Assembly: GCA_947579665.1 (NCBI GenBank)
Contig: OX388343.1
Coordinates: 88,082,254 to 88,146,253 of the forward strand
DNA: 64,000 bases
Source of the DNA: Sympetrum striolatum
Taxonomy: Eukaryota; Arthropoda; Insecta; Odonata; Libellulidae
Reading direction: 5' to 3'
In this document: in pieces, positions 49,055 through 61,129 of the stretch
Layout of the letters: the number at the start of each line of letters is the position of its first letter
Numbering within the stretch: the first letter of the stretch is position 1
Position numbers and translations under genes: made by a program
The notes under the pieces: generated by a model
Seen by the model: only the letters and a program-made list of their open reading frames with translations
Told to the model about the DNA's origin: nothing
Database searches by the model: none

Positions 49055-52000
49055 TGTCCATCGATAACAAAATGCTCGTTGGATTTAAAAATATTGAAGT
49101 ATCGATAAACATGGAATCGAAATGTTTTTATAATATTAAATTATTATTAGTATGAAATCAGTTGGGCAAATATAGAATTTTTCGAGTAAATAGTTCACAA
49201 AATAAGGCAGATACATTATAAACGAAAAGGGATATCGCTCTTCTTTACCATAGAATAAAACATTAACTCTATTCACATAGCAAGTGCGCTCGTTTTTGCG
49301 AAATAACGCTGACGATATCGAAATTTTGCCCAGGCCAATATTTCCTTGAGCGCCTTTCCGAAGGCATGACCATATTTTAAAGGAAAAAGTCACGTCTCGA
49401 TATTTTCTATGGTGAGAATGACTCACAGCGATTAGGGATTTCATGCCATATATTGATGGGCTCGACTTAAGTTTTATGCTCTCTTTTTAAAGTGTCCAAC
49501 CTAATAACCTCCGATAAAAATTAGTAGACTAAAAGCTTAACACAACATTCTTGAGGGAGTTTCGAGAATTAGCCCTATATTTTAACAACTGATAGATGAG
49601 GAAAAACCGATGACTAATGAAACCTAGAAATTACTAAGTACACAAACTTAACTAGAAAGGAGTTAGTAAACAAAATTAAACTTTTCGTGACTTGAAAGTA
49701 TATGTTGCTTATGCATCATATTATTACAGCAATATCATTTCCAACTTCTTGCTATGAGGAATAGACTACATATAGTTTCTCTTTTATTTTCCTCATTAAG
49801 TAAGAATCCTGCGTTGAAAACGTACAGGTAAGTATGTACATACAACAAAATGGCCGTTTGAATAAAAGTTTTCATATTATTTAATACCCAAAGAATGACT
49901 GGAATAAATGTCGTATTTCATTATCACACAAACTTCAGAGGCTTTCATATCACAGCCACCAACAAAACGGAGACTAAACAAAATAAAATTAAAGCGATTT
50001 CCTTTATCCTTAACAAAGAGAGAAATTGAAGGTATTAAATTCATCATATATGAAAGAATATTTTTTAATATAAAAACATTTAATCATAATGCTGTTTATT
50101 CTATATATTGCTACATTAAAATTTTGATTTTTTTCTCAATTTTAGAAAGCATTCAGGGGCTTTATAATCCAAGGAAGTTTATTTTGAAATTGGCCTGAAT
50201 AATCGAAGGTACACTATAATGTTAAAAACTTGCTGATACTCAGTGATTTAGTGAATTGAATGGAGTGGATAAAGAGCATAAATTTACGCTTGGTAATCAC
50301 TGAAATTGCCCGGAATAAATTGAATGCGCCGCGAAAATTGATAATTTCCGCGAGAAAAATACTTTTATGCAAAATATAATTTTTCATCTCTCCGAGCGAC
50401 TTCCCGCTCGTTTTCAATTAACCGGATGGCGATTTTTTCTAACGTAACAAATTCATTTTACTTCTTTTAGGAGAGTGAGCTCGACTCATCCAATCAATCT
50501 CTCACCTTCATATTCCTTTTTTCAGCATTAAAGGAGTATTACGTCACTCTGGTTAATGGAGAAAGGGACGATTCATAAGCAATCTAGAGAGAGGTTTGTA
50601 CACAAATCCGTGGGTAAAAAATAAAATACTGGTCTATAGTAGATTTTTATTTACTCTAAATAGAGATGTTTCGCAGCCATATATTTATTTTCAACTACAA
50701 CAATATTTGTGATTTTTATACTGCATAATCAACTTCGAGCCCATAGTTTCGTTAAAATAGCAATTGTAATAGGAGGATGGATTCAAGGAGGACAGAATTA
50801 CAACATCTGGGAGGAGTAATTTAATTTTCAAAATGTTCCATTATTTTGAGTCGCTGTAATAATTTCGCACACATTTGGTTGTATTGATAGAATCTTATTC
50901 ACCACAATCAAGGCAAATTATTCGTTAGCAGCTAAATAGCGGCAAACAGTGTTTAGCTGGAATAAAAACTGGCTTTATGTCCTCAGCCGGTTTATATACA
51001 ACGATAAAACAATTCAGAAATATAACAGCAAACCTTTCCAATCATTATTTCAAAATTCACAACCAACTTTAAGAAACTACAAAACCTTTAATTTTAGTTT
51101 ACAACTCAAACAGTATTGTGTCAAAGAAATTATTGAATCCAATTTTATTTTATTTTGGTGGTAAAGAACTTCGATTCAACTAACGTGCCGACTGCATTCA
51201 TGAGGAAACGTAAGAACAGGTGTAAAAAGTATTCCTATGAATGCACGAATTCTCTTAACTAAAAAGCAAAATATAAAGAAACAAAAATAGCCAAAAGAGC
51301 AAAGAGAATTTTCATTGAGTGCGAAATTCACAATATAAATTAACACGCCCCCTTTCTTTCATCGCTAATTATAATTCACGTGCACGCGACTTCGACGTGG
51401 GTTACAATGAAATCTCGAGGTAACATTTTTTCTGCACCTGCCGTCCGAATTTCGAGTTCCCGGCTGTACAAATATCCACATAACCATTGGAAGTAATGAT
51501 CTCCGAACATTGAAATTTTACTTTTAAATCGAAATCTTCAACGTAAAATAGATTAAACTTTACTTTTTATATATTCTACCATTTGTATCTGCTGGAAAGC
51601 GTTGTTTGGAACAACTAACTTGTATTAACCAAGGATGGGCGATTAGTGGTAACGTTACACCATCACTTCAAAGGATTAAAGTTAATGGAATTAGTAGATG
51701 AAAAAGAATGAATGAGACACGGCTGTTAGTATATTATCAAAATTAAAATAGAAAACTCAACTAAGTGTAAGTTAATGGAACTATTAGAGTATAAAAATAG
51801 TTATGAGCACACTTGAATGAGTTGAAGAGTTTTGCTATTTAGCACGGTCTCAGGTAATGGAAGTAGCAAGAGAGAAAAAGAAGGTTGAATGCCTAAGGAA
51901 AAAAGATCCTTCCGAAAAAATAGCGATTCAGCAAATAATAAGAAACAGGAGTGAGGTCACCTGAAAACCCAGAATTAGGGTTTACACAAATATGTCCCTA

Positions 52001-52288
52001 AGGCTTGGACTCTATCAGAAACAGAGAAAAAATAAGCGATGGATTTGTTGTGCAACGGAAGAGTGATAATTATGGAATGGAATAGCCGAGATAAAAACTA
52101 AGAATGCCCTCGGATAGTGAAAGAAGTGAGTAGTTAATACGAATCTTTTGTGGAAAGAAGCGAAAAATAACTTCGCACAAGTGAAGTCAATTGCAAAAGG
52201 CTTTGCTGAGTGGAAATCCATATCAAGTAAATCTAGGAATAAAGGTGATACTTAAAATACATCTTGTGGAAATAAGTTAAATTTTATC
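49055..52288. other. gene-free stretch downstream of the calaxin-like gene
   Basis: No supported exon. Short unassigned frames only (for example plus 49908-50198, lysine/isoleucine-rich, compositional). This is the 3' flank of the minus-strand gene ending at 52562. Confidence 0.45.
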
Positions 52289-52294
52289 TTTATT
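52289..52294 (-). promoter_or_regulatory. candidate polyadenylation signal AATAAA
   Basis: TTTATT on the plus strand reads AATAAA on the minus strand, about 270 bp downstream of the stop codon of the calaxin-like gene. In A+T-rich DNA this hexamer is common, so its use is only plausible. Confidence 0.25.
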
Positions 52295-52561
52295 AATAAT
52301 TATTTTACAGCACACACGTTAATGTTTGGCAGTCTGCTGTTGGCGGGCAGGAGGTATAATGGCCCAAGATTAATGAGATGCAGATAAGTGTTAAAGTTAT
52401 AAATTATGAGAGAAGAAAGCGAGTGCTTGGAGCGCCGTAACTAAATCCCTGACTGCCAAGCTTGGAATAAAAAGTTGACTTTTACTTATTTCCCATCGAT
52501 ATTTTCTGGCTTTAGCTTCTCGATTAATCGTTAGATCGAGATTTCATTGCATCCGCTCCAT

Positions 52562-52992
52562 TTAGGTACCCGCACACGTGACAATATATTCCATGAAGGC
52601 CTGTGCCGCCTCCCTCTCCGGGAGGCACGGCCCCAGGGCCTCCAGAAGCAGCGGTTCAGCGGCCACCGCTCTCTCGAAGTCCTCCGCGGACACCTTCCCG
52701 TCTCCGTCGACGTCCAGCCGAGCAAGAGCCACTTCCGCGAGTTCCTTAACACTTTCCTCCCCTTCCTCTTCGTCGTCGTCGTCCCCAGCGGCCCTCGCTC
52801 TCGCTCTTCCGCCCCCACCGCCTCTTGCTCCGCCTCCACCGCCCCCGCCGGAGGACTCCACTTTGGCAGCCTCCTCTTCTCCCCTGTCCTCCTCTCCCCC
52901 TCCCTCTCCGCCCTCCCCCTTCCGCCCCCTCTGCACGTTGGTGGCCGCTGCACCGCCTCCACCGCTGCTGGGGGAAGACGACCTCCTCCTCC
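52562..52992 (-). CDS. CLXN: calaxin/EFCAB1-like protein, 3' coding exon (EF-hand 4)
   Basis: Calaxin is a neuronal-calcium-sensor-type EF-hand protein bound to outer-arm dynein in motile cilia and sperm flagella; that role is inferred by homology. This exon starts after an acceptor (TTTGTGCAG, AG at 52993-52994) and its two leading bases complete the Gly codon left by the exon ending at 58601. It encodes 142 residues and stops at 52562-52564. Residues 93-104 form an EF-hand loop DVDGDGKVSAED; Asp at position 12 is also seen in vertebrate calaxin. It is followed by LLLEALGPCLPE, almost identical to the calaxin signature LLLEAFGPCLPD. Residues 1-79 are Gly/Glu/Arg/Ser-rich low complexity where vertebrate proteins have about nine residues. 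The C-terminus is shorter than in vertebrates, so a further exon beyond TGTGCGG|GTACCT cannot be excluded. Codons are far richer in G+C than the flanks. Confidence 0.85.
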
Positions 52993-54689
52993 CTGCACAA
53001 ATGCGACACATTCGACAAGGTGTACAACGACAAAAATATTCCTGAGAAAATCTATGAACGATTAGTCTTGGAATCCTTCTCGGACACAGTATTACTACAA
53101 CGAAGATTAGTCGCTTGTTAACTCAGTGGATGACCCACGGCAAAATGGTTTGTGGTGTACCGGGTATATTCGTATACTTCAAATTTCACCTTAAATATTC
53201 CTATCATTTGCGATATATTTTTCCTTCTTCTGACTATTCTTCACAAGTATTTTTTTCCGGTAGAAGTTAAGCAAAACCATTGTTTAAATCGCTTTACACT
53301 TATATCTGCAATTCTCAATAAACACCGGTAACTTAATTTAATCGATAATTCAGAGGGCCAACATCTTTTCGTACGACAACATTTTTAGAGACAGATATCT
53401 GAAATGAAGCAAATCCTAAATTACACATTATTAAAATATATACATCTGAGTTTTCACACAAAATGAAGGAAATTGGAAATATAAAATTCTTAGGATGATG
53501 TACCGCCTAAAACTGAGCATCAATTCATAAAAAATAATCATATACAAAACATTTACAACTACTATTCTTCTCATTTCACCCTACTTGTGTGTTTTTCTAT
53601 TGAAATATATTTTGAAAGTCATTGTACACTATATTTCGCTACCTAAAGTTCCACAAACCAGGACCACCAAATGTTTCAACTTTTGTAAACAGTGACACTA
53701 AAGTTTGGGAAACCCTACAATGAACCTGTTGGGTAATCTATACAGATGGTGTCGCTATGGTGGCCCTTCACATACGGGCAGCGTCAAACACGAATCGTGG
53801 TTAAGAATAAATGGGGTTTGGATCCGCAGACCGCAGGAACTGAAAGGTCACGGGAATGCGGGCTGCAAATGCCATGAACTTGGAGACCTCAATTAGATAA
53901 AGATTCCGAGTAAGAAATTGATTCGACGAATGCAATCCAAATGCAATCACTTTGGTAATCGGAAATGAGATGACGTAATGTGACAACAAATGTAATCCCG
54001 TCCAAACATTACTGAAATTGCAACGACCACGGACCATGGTCATCTTATTGGGTGCATAAATCACTTCACGCATGTTACCGCTATGCCTTTGGATTTGCGG
54101 AACTGAATAACTACACAAATGTGAATGGATATATTCAGTCTTTTAAGCAGACATTGTAAAATTGAAATTGAGTGTTGAAATTGATTATGAAGAATTAACT
54201 CTGTTCATCGAAGCTGTATTTTATTTTTAAAATATGTCTCTCGTTTTCTTTCGAGATTATTTATTACACCTTAGTAAATTTGACATTAAATGGAGTGATT
54301 TTCTGTGGAGTATAATTTAGGAATATCATTAAATCTTCGTTATCTATTAAAAATAAATCGAAAGGGGAAATGCATTAAAAAGCGATTTCCTTATAAATTT
54401 ATATTACTTTTTATCTAAATATCTATCATCGACCTTGTAGATAATTACATACGTGTAAAATATTTAGAATAAAAAAATACAATCCAAGAAAGTGTATCTT
54501 TTTAAAAAAGAAGGTTAGTATTCGTGATAAGAAATAATTGGTTACTTTATAAAATGCAAATTACTTTATAAGTTATTTATTCAAATATATTTTGCGTATG
54601 GTCATAAGATTTCTATTTTAGATCCAAGCGATACGAGATCAGAACAATGGAAAAGTGTTTAAAGTGAATGTAAAAAGAAGATATTTCCC

Positions 54690-54776
54690 AAGGAGAAATA
54701 GAAGCAAAAAATGTAGACATAACTGGGATTCGAACCAAGGTCTCCTACTTTCCAGGGACAATTACTAACAACTACA
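54690..54776 (-). repeat. tRNA-derived SINE fragment (minus strand)
   Basis: Same family as the pair at 15150-15326. On the minus strand it reads CTGGAAAGTAGGAGACCTTG, B box GGTTCGAATCCCAG, then TTATGTCTACATTTTTTGCT TCTATTTC. It lies within the intron of the calaxin-like gene in the gene's orientation. The A-box part (GTAGTTGTTAGTAATTG) is diverged. Confidence 0.55.
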
Positions 54777-57700
54777 GTATCACGATATTACAAATAGTGG
54801 AATTCAGATTTGATCTGGTGACAGAAATTTAATTTTTTATAATCCATCTCATTATATCCTAATAATTTTCAATGTATGTTTAGAGACAATCAGTATTCTT
54901 CCAAAAACAATTCAAATTGAAATAAAATCGAAAGCATTGAGTGGATCATGACATTTTACGGTAACTACATCTGAAGTCTAAACTGTGGAGTTACCTACCG
55001 TTTACTGTTATAGTATTGTAAATAGAAATTTTCGTAACCTTGAATTTAATGACAAACTACACTGTAAGTGGACAAATTATGCAATCATTTATAGTAGTAT
55101 TCATTACTATGCGTGGAGCGTGGAAGTATAACCATAAACACAGATGAAATAAATACTTCTCTTTGATATCTTCTTTATTACACGCAGAAACCTAAAATAT
55201 ATAGAGTGATTACGATACAAGAGCTATTTTGGTTTCTCAAAGTTACAAAAACAGATGATGAGTTTTGATGGGCATGTAATGTGATGAACTTTATCGGATG
55301 TTATAGCCATGTGAGTGCTAAGCCCCGACACCAGTTGCATAACACTTCTCGGGCCTGGTAATTAATGACTGCAGCTTTTCTCTAGCAAAATTCCTCGTCA
55401 TTCATCGAGGTATACGAACATAAAGATAGGAAATTACTGCAGAATCAAAATAAGGTAAAGAGAAAGAGTATACAGGGAGTATTCCCAAAATTATTTTAGG
55501 TAGAAATTCTCAACAGTCATTAACATTCTTTAAATACGTCATGAAAGGATACAGCACGATATAAAAAAAATCGCCGATATTACGGTGACATTTTCTGATC
55601 CCATTACTTTGGTTAGATCTTGTGCCATATTTTTGCGGACTTTGATTTCGATTCAGTTGAAATTATAGACATTTTTCTATTTCATGAACTTAATACTTAA
55701 CTAATCTTGTATTTATTCATCCCGAAGTCCAGGTTTGACCCCAAAACCCTCCAACATAGACTACTAATAGCCTTGAAGAGGGAAAAAGGCTTACCATCCA
55801 AGGTGAGGAGTTAAGGTATTTTGTTCTTGCTTTCCTTGGCAAGCCAGTATGCTCCGAGTGAAATGTATCCTACTTAGTGCAGGACAACAACCTTATGGAA
55901 TATACTTTAAGCTATTTTCACTAAGAAGTGATTAAAAAATCATAAAAATGGGAGGAATCTTTCAGATATTACAACAAAACTGAGATCTGATATCCTAAGA
56001 CACAATAACACGAAAGAGCTGCTCTATCTTTGATTCTGAAAGAGTGAGAATCTTCCGGAACACACTTTCTATATTTTGATACTATATGTCATTTAATCAT
56101 ACACTGCAGCCTTTATGAAGCTACATAAGTGTAGATCCATTAAAGCCTTGAAATCTAATGCTGAGATTTGCGTAATGGATCTCGTATACGTACAGCCGTA
56201 CAAATGAGGGATATAACACAACCTTATATTTTATATTTATGCAAAATGTTAACATTTTTTATTCCTTCAAAATTTACGTGGAAAGTCGGCTGTTTAAATT
56301 CTAGTTCTCGTTATTTGCAGAGACGGGTTCAGAAGCGAAACAAGTAATGCAGTCGCCTCAGAGCGCTCATTGCGACAAGGGGAGGTCGGTATAATGCTGT
56401 TCGAGACTAGAATTGTACTCCTCTTCTTCAATTTAAATTTAAATAACGGAAAAATCATCTTTCTGTAGGATTAAAATTTTTTTATATGCATTCCAAAAGG
56501 GCTTCACCTTTATAATGTTGTGAAGTAGTCTTTTCCAAGCTTTAAGGATCCGAAAGAAAGAAAAAAGCTATTCTTACAAAGAATTTGTAGCGAGACTTTC
56601 AGTTCCTCTCTTAATTTTAATCATACCATTTTAATATATTGCGTACTACTTTCCATACGAAAGTTATAATTAGCTATTAAATGAGGAAATCTTCAATGAT
56701 TAACATTTCCTTCCTTTTTTGGCAACTTCCTTCCTTCTACTCCCTTCCTGTCCTATTTTGACCTCTTTCACGATTAATAAGTCAAAGTTATATTGGTCAA
56801 CCTACATCTAGAAATAGATTGAAATGGAGTAGAAATAGCAAGGGTTCAGAAAAATGAGACACATTGATCATCACGTGTGGAAGGGGCGGCCACTAAGTCG
56901 CCTCATGGCGGCTGAAATCCTGCGGCCGGCCCTGATTGCATGGATTTTTCTGCATTCTATGAATACGACTATTGTCAAGATAGCATCGAATGCTGAGGAT
57001 GTGCCTGAATCATAAGGGAATCGAATAAATGAATTCCATTCGAGATATTGGGAATCGGATTCCAAATATCGATTTCTCGAAAAGCCGATTGGGAGAAGCA
57101 ATTCTTTGCTATGATAAAATCCTAGGTAAGGAATACCATCGGAATAGAAGATGAGGAAGTACAAGTACGGAGGAAAAAGAATCGTTGGCCTATTCCTGGT
57201 GGAGTTTTTTCATCTACCGTAGCCAAACTAGGATTATGGTTAAGTTCAGACCGAATTAGAAATCGTAGTTTTATATTGAGAGAGATTGAAAAGGAATTCT
57301 AACTTAGCCCTTGCACCGGACTAATCTGATGCATCCATTTGAGGATTTATCTCCTTCACCCAAGTAATGCCTTACGGAAACTTAAGTATTTCGTGTATAC
57401 ATTTGTGATCTCGACTTGAAGTCCACAAAAGCAGAATGGACAGGTTCATAAAAATCTAAATATTTTCGTTTTGATTCATTAATTTTGAAATTAACAGATG
57501 ATGAATAACTAAATTGCAAACTTTGGTGATAGCAAAATGAATTCATGTGCAATACCATAAGAAAAGAAATTACAAACTTTGATTGAAATCACAGGAAGTT
57601 ATTAATAGGACTTTTCACGCTCAGAGATATTGAAGCAAATACGACGTATTTCACTCTTCCCACGAATTTATATGAATACCTCAATATAAGGGAAATCTCC

Positions 57701-57908
57701 AAAGTTTTTTGCACTTTATGAAGCAAAATTTAACCCTTCTCCGACTATGAAGTATTAATAGAATCAGCCGTATTTTCGTCTCAGAATATCAGGGGTGAAT
57801 CTACATAATCTAAATAGGAGCTATTCTGGACAATTTATTCATTGCCAATATAATAAAAATGTTTCGCAATGTAATAATATATTGATTTTCTCCATAGAGT
57901 AAAATTTC

Positions 57909-58258
57909 CGTATGTATTCGAGTATAAGTCGATCCGAATATAAGCCGAGGCACCTGATTTGATCAGAAAAACTGGGAAAACTAATTGATACTAATTTTAA
58001 AATCCTAGAATGGGAAATTCAGGACATTCAGGGAAACATTTTTGTTATTAAATCCTACAGCTTCCACGCGATTATGGAGAAAATTGATAAAGAATTGTTA
58101 ATTGAGCAAGTGAGAAATTTACAAGCTGATTTCCTGCGGCGGCAGTTTTTTCCACCGGAGAAAAGTGTCAAGTGGACCCTTACTCAAGTATAAGCCGAAA
58201 GGGTCCTTTTTAGCATAAAAATGCGCTAAAAAACTCGGCTTATACACGAGTATGCACG
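57909..58258. mobile_element. 350-bp MITE-like element (TATAAGYCGA ends)
   Basis: Left end CGTATGTATTCGAGTATAAG then TCGA (57909-57932) and, inverted, right end CGTGCATACTCGTGTATAAG then CCGA (58235-58258). Further internal TATAAGCCGA copies lie at both subtermini (about 57939-57948 and, inverted, none of the same strength; AAGTATAAGCCGAAAGGGTCC near 58187). A family with ACTCGAGTATAAGCCGA-type ends is widespread in animals, but I cannot name its superfamily with confidence. It lies within the calaxin-like intron and has no ORF. Confidence 0.5.
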
Positions 58259-58600
58259 GCATTTAACGATTTAATCAAGGCAATTGTACATTATCAGCAA
58301 ATTTTCTTGTGGATTTTGACCTTGAATGAATTAATTCGAAAAGCTATCGTCCTATTCTTGTAAGATCCTCTCCCGCAGGGTAATGTTTACCACAAATTCA
58401 CTCGCATTTTTCATAATTTAATTTTGCCACCAGGCAGGAAGCCAACCTGCTATGTAACCTTATATAAATAAATAATGTTTAATGGGACCATGATGCATTA
58501 TCAACCCGGTTTATGGTTGAACTCTCTATGTAACGCTATGATATTTAAACCGGATTCTTGATAATTTCAGAATGCCATGAATGTCTTTGTGCAAACCCAC

Positions 58601-58759
58601 CAAGCGCCAGCGAGTGCCTCAGGAGTCTCGCCACTTCGTCTCTGGAGAGGACGCCGTCACCGTTGAGATCGTAGGCGTGGAAACAAAGCGCCCTTTTCTC
58701 TTGGGGCGTCCCTCGGAGCAGCACCGACAGAGACAGCACCCATCGGCGGGCGTCTATCC
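58601..58759 (-). CDS. CLXN: calaxin/EFCAB1-like protein, internal exon (end of EF-hand 2, EF-hand 3)
   Basis: The frame reads GIDARRWVLSLSVLLRGTPQ, then EKRALCFHAYDLNGDGVLSR and DEVARLLRHSLAL. It aligns without gaps to the vertebrate calaxin segment around EW..GLSLFLRGS.EEK and FDLNGDGFIS. DLNGDGVLSRDE is a complete canonical EF-hand loop (D1, N3, D5, G6, E12). The start of the exon is the last half of the EF-hand 2 loop; its position 12 is Arg where Glu is expected, so site 2 may not bind calcium. The acceptor chosen (GGAG|GG, AG at 58760-58761) restores the loop length. Another in-frame acceptor at 58838-58839, with a better pyrimidine tract, would add 26 Gly/Pro/Ser-rich residues inside the loop. 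The donor at 58601/58600 matches the phase of the exon at 52992. Upstream exons were not found between 58760 and 64000. Confidence 0.8.
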
Positions 58760-59119
58760 CTCCGGAGGCGCCGGGGGCGTGGGTGGGCGGGGGAGGACTC
58801 TGATTGCCCCCGCCTTGAGGGGCACCTCCTTCCTCTCCTCATAGAGGAAGACGAAACAAAACTCAGTACACTGAAAAAGCACTAGGGCACTATTTAATGC
58901 AAGAGAAAACCAATTAACGACTCTTGATTCTATCTCTTAAGGTGACCTCAGGAGAAGTGCTGTTTTGAATTTTACAAGGAAGGAAGATCAAAAGATTATA
59001 AGTCATAGAGATGTTAATGTGGTGTTATATGTGGGTAATAAGAAAAGGTGTTTGGTAGTAGGAAAACAAACACGGAGTTGCTAGGGACGATTGGGGAAGA
59101 GAGGGTTTTAGTTGAAGTG

Positions 59120-59345
59120 ATTAAGAGTGAACAGAGGAAATGGGTGGAGCAAATATAGAGCCGAGAGCAGGAATTACTAAAAAGTAATTGAGGGTAGAAT
59201 ACAAGGGAAAAGCAGAGGAGAAGACAAAGGCAAAAGATGCTAGATGACTAGAAGGGTGAGGTAAGTTACCACGAAACTAAGGAAATGACGTTGCCCCCCT
59301 GCCACACGCCGAAAGGTTGCATGTAGGGCATTAATGTATGTGTAG
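59120..59345 (+). pseudogene. LINE remnant: C-terminus of reverse transcriptase plus 3' end
   Basis: With several stops and frame changes, the plus strand reads QRKWVEQI, ELLK, EGRIQGK-like and QRRRQRQKMLDD, then KGEVSYHETKEM. This matches the end of arthropod non-LTR reverse transcriptases (RRKWVGHILRG..L..V.EG...GKR.RGR.R..MLDDLK). It is followed by CCACACGCCGAAAGGTTGCA and GGGCATTAATGTATGTGTAG, an apparent 3' untranslated end repeated near 60770 and 61070. Non-functional. Confidence 0.5.
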
Positions 59346-60116
59346 ATGAATAGGAAATATGAGGGCACATAAAACTGCCGAAGGATAGAACACTTATGTA
59401 TGATTTTAAAAATGTAGTTAATTAACAGCCATGTTCCAAAATTTCTTTCATTACAATTCTATATGATGTGGGCGTACAGTATTTTCTCGACCGGTGCAAT
59501 TCAACCGATCAGAAATATTCTGAGATATTTGATTCTTTTTTATAAATAATGGTATTAACCATACAACCAGATGATTTCTGGCGGGTGTCAATGTAATAAA
59601 TCCCAAAAAAGCAACTCGCTGCTATTCCAAGGACAAATTTTTGTGAATTGCCACTCAAAGAAAAGTGATGATTATTTCCGATATACATTTCGATTTACTC
59701 GTTCATACTTTTCGCGGATATAATGTTCGTACAATAAGAAATTCTATCATAAAATCTTTCATCTTTGCATGACCCACTGCTTTTTCACGAGCTATCATTT
59801 AGTCACTTTCCTAGGCAATTCATAAATTATCAATATTGAGAAAATTACCGTAATAGCCAATATTTTACATGATCTGATTACATGTAGGAAGAATCAAAAC
59901 AAATAAAAATAAAATGGATGACACAATGAAAGACAAGATTGTGGTTCAAAAATGATATTCTGTAAACACAAAAATACGAAATTCTGGTGACCTAATAATG
60001 ACGTTGCGGAATAGATGATGGTTTTTCTAAGTCATCGAAGGAAAAATAAAAGATAAAACATTATAAATCTCTTAGTTCACCTTTGCTGCGTAGATAATTT
60101 CTCTGAAAGAAAAAAC

Positions 60117-60270
60117 GTGCCTCATGAATACCCGTGTGATACCGAGGGAACAGTCAATTCAGTTAAATATATTGGTATGATTCTGATGGATCACTTTGAA
60201 TGGAATAAATATAGTATACGACAAATCATAGGCAAAGCAATGAGAAAGTTCGACTTTATATATCGCATAA
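60117..60270 (+). pseudogene. LINE reverse transcriptase fragment
   Basis: The frame contains VNSVKYIGMILMDHFEWNKY and then IGKAMRKFDFIYRII. This is the conserved region after the YADD core of Jockey/CR1/R1-type reverse transcriptases (V.SVKYLGV.LD..L.W..HI..I..KA...L.FL.R). There is no catalytic core or start, and the fragment dissolves into A+T-rich DNA at about 60270. It is a short relic of a different LINE copy from that at 59120-59345. Confidence 0.5.
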
Positions 60271-60390
60271 TAATAATAATTCCGTCTTTCATTTTTGGGC
60301 GAATTTTAGCCAGGGAAGGCTATTCCTTCAACTAACCCCTTTTCTTAATTTTATTCCTTTTTTGTATTTTTATTATTTTTTATTAATATC

Positions 60391-60518
60391 ACACACACAC
60401 ACACACATAACATACACAGACAACCATTCCCTAACCGATTAGCCAGGATTCGAACCCGGGACCATGAGGTTGGAGCGATAACGCGCTAGCACATTAACCA
60501 CTCCGCCACCATTGCCGG
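60391..60518 (-). repeat. tRNA-derived SINE with (CA)n tail (minus strand)
   Basis: On the minus strand: A-box region GTGGCGGAGTGGTTAATGTG, CTAGCGCGTTATCGCTCC, then B box CCCGGGTTCGAATCCTGGC, followed by a short body and a (TG)n run (CA repeat at about 60391-60412). It shares its head with 1036-1107. The 5' end lies at about 60518. The acceptor stem does not pair, so it is a SINE. Confidence 0.6.
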
Positions 60519-60754
60519 TAAATCATAAATTATGAGTGAATACGATGTTAAGGTCTGTGAGCGATACTGATTCACATCTGTCTGACCACGGTATATGAAA
60601 TACGGTGGATTAAAAGTGTACCTGCGAACTTCCAAAGGTAACAACGCAAGGTGCGTTCAGTCCAAAAAACAGTTATGATAAAACAGCGTCACGGAAACGC
60701 TCTCTGGCGCTTCCGCGGACGATACGCAGAAGTAATCGATTCGGGAAGTAAAGT

Positions 60755-61120
60755 TACGGTGCATGCACCCCTTGCCACACACCGATAGACGGCAGGGCAC
60801 ATGTGCAGATGTAGTCGTAGGTTGCGAATACTTCGAAGAAAAGAGATAAGAAGCCTTGTTGCCATTACTAAATAGTTCACTGTAAGTACGTTTAGGGAAG
60901 AAGTAATTGGTGCGGAGCGACCCACCTGCCACCTCGACCGATAGACAATGAACGTAAAAATAAGAGGAACGGACGCAGGAGAGAATTTTGCAAATTTGTT
61001 CTTTCCAATAACAATTCGTGTTGGCGAAAAGCAAAAGATAAAGTCGATTGTTCGGTGCTTACAACCCTCGTGACATGCCGATAAGCAATTCGCAGGGAAT
61101 CAATGTAGATTGTAGATGTA
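60755..61120 (+). repeat. LINE 3'-end copies (two)
   Basis: CCACACACCGATAGACGGCA then GGGCACATGTGCAGATGTAG (about 60775-60820), and TGCCGATAAGCAATTCGCAG then GGAATCAATGTAGATTGTAG ATGTAG (about 61076-61120), resemble the ending at 59300-59345. The stretch between has overlapping short minus-strand frames without a domain. They are probably 5'-truncated insertions of one LINE family. Confidence 0.4.
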
Positions 61121-61129
61121 GAATTAAAT

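Larger units (their letters stand above)
52993..58600 (-). other. CLXN: intron of the calaxin-like gene (5608 bp)
   Basis: Donor CTTG|GTGGGT at 58601/58600 and acceptor TTTGTGCAG|GG at 52993/52992. Phase is 1 at both ends, which joins the frames without a shift. The intron contains a SINE fragment (54690-54776), a 350-bp inverted-repeat element (57909-58258) and otherwise A+T-rich unassigned DNA. The donor is not a strong consensus (G at +3). Confidence 0.75.

Noticed and set aside
52531..53065. Long open frames on both strands overlapping the calaxin-like exon
   Set aside because: They are shadows of the G+C-rich low-complexity exon; only the minus frame ending at 52562 carries the EF-hand and LLLEALGPCLPE signatures.
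58657..58842. Minus-strand frame reading arginine/proline-rich sequence over the EF-hand 3 exon
   Set aside because: Alternative frame of the real exon; the frame with YDLNGDGVLS is the conserved one.
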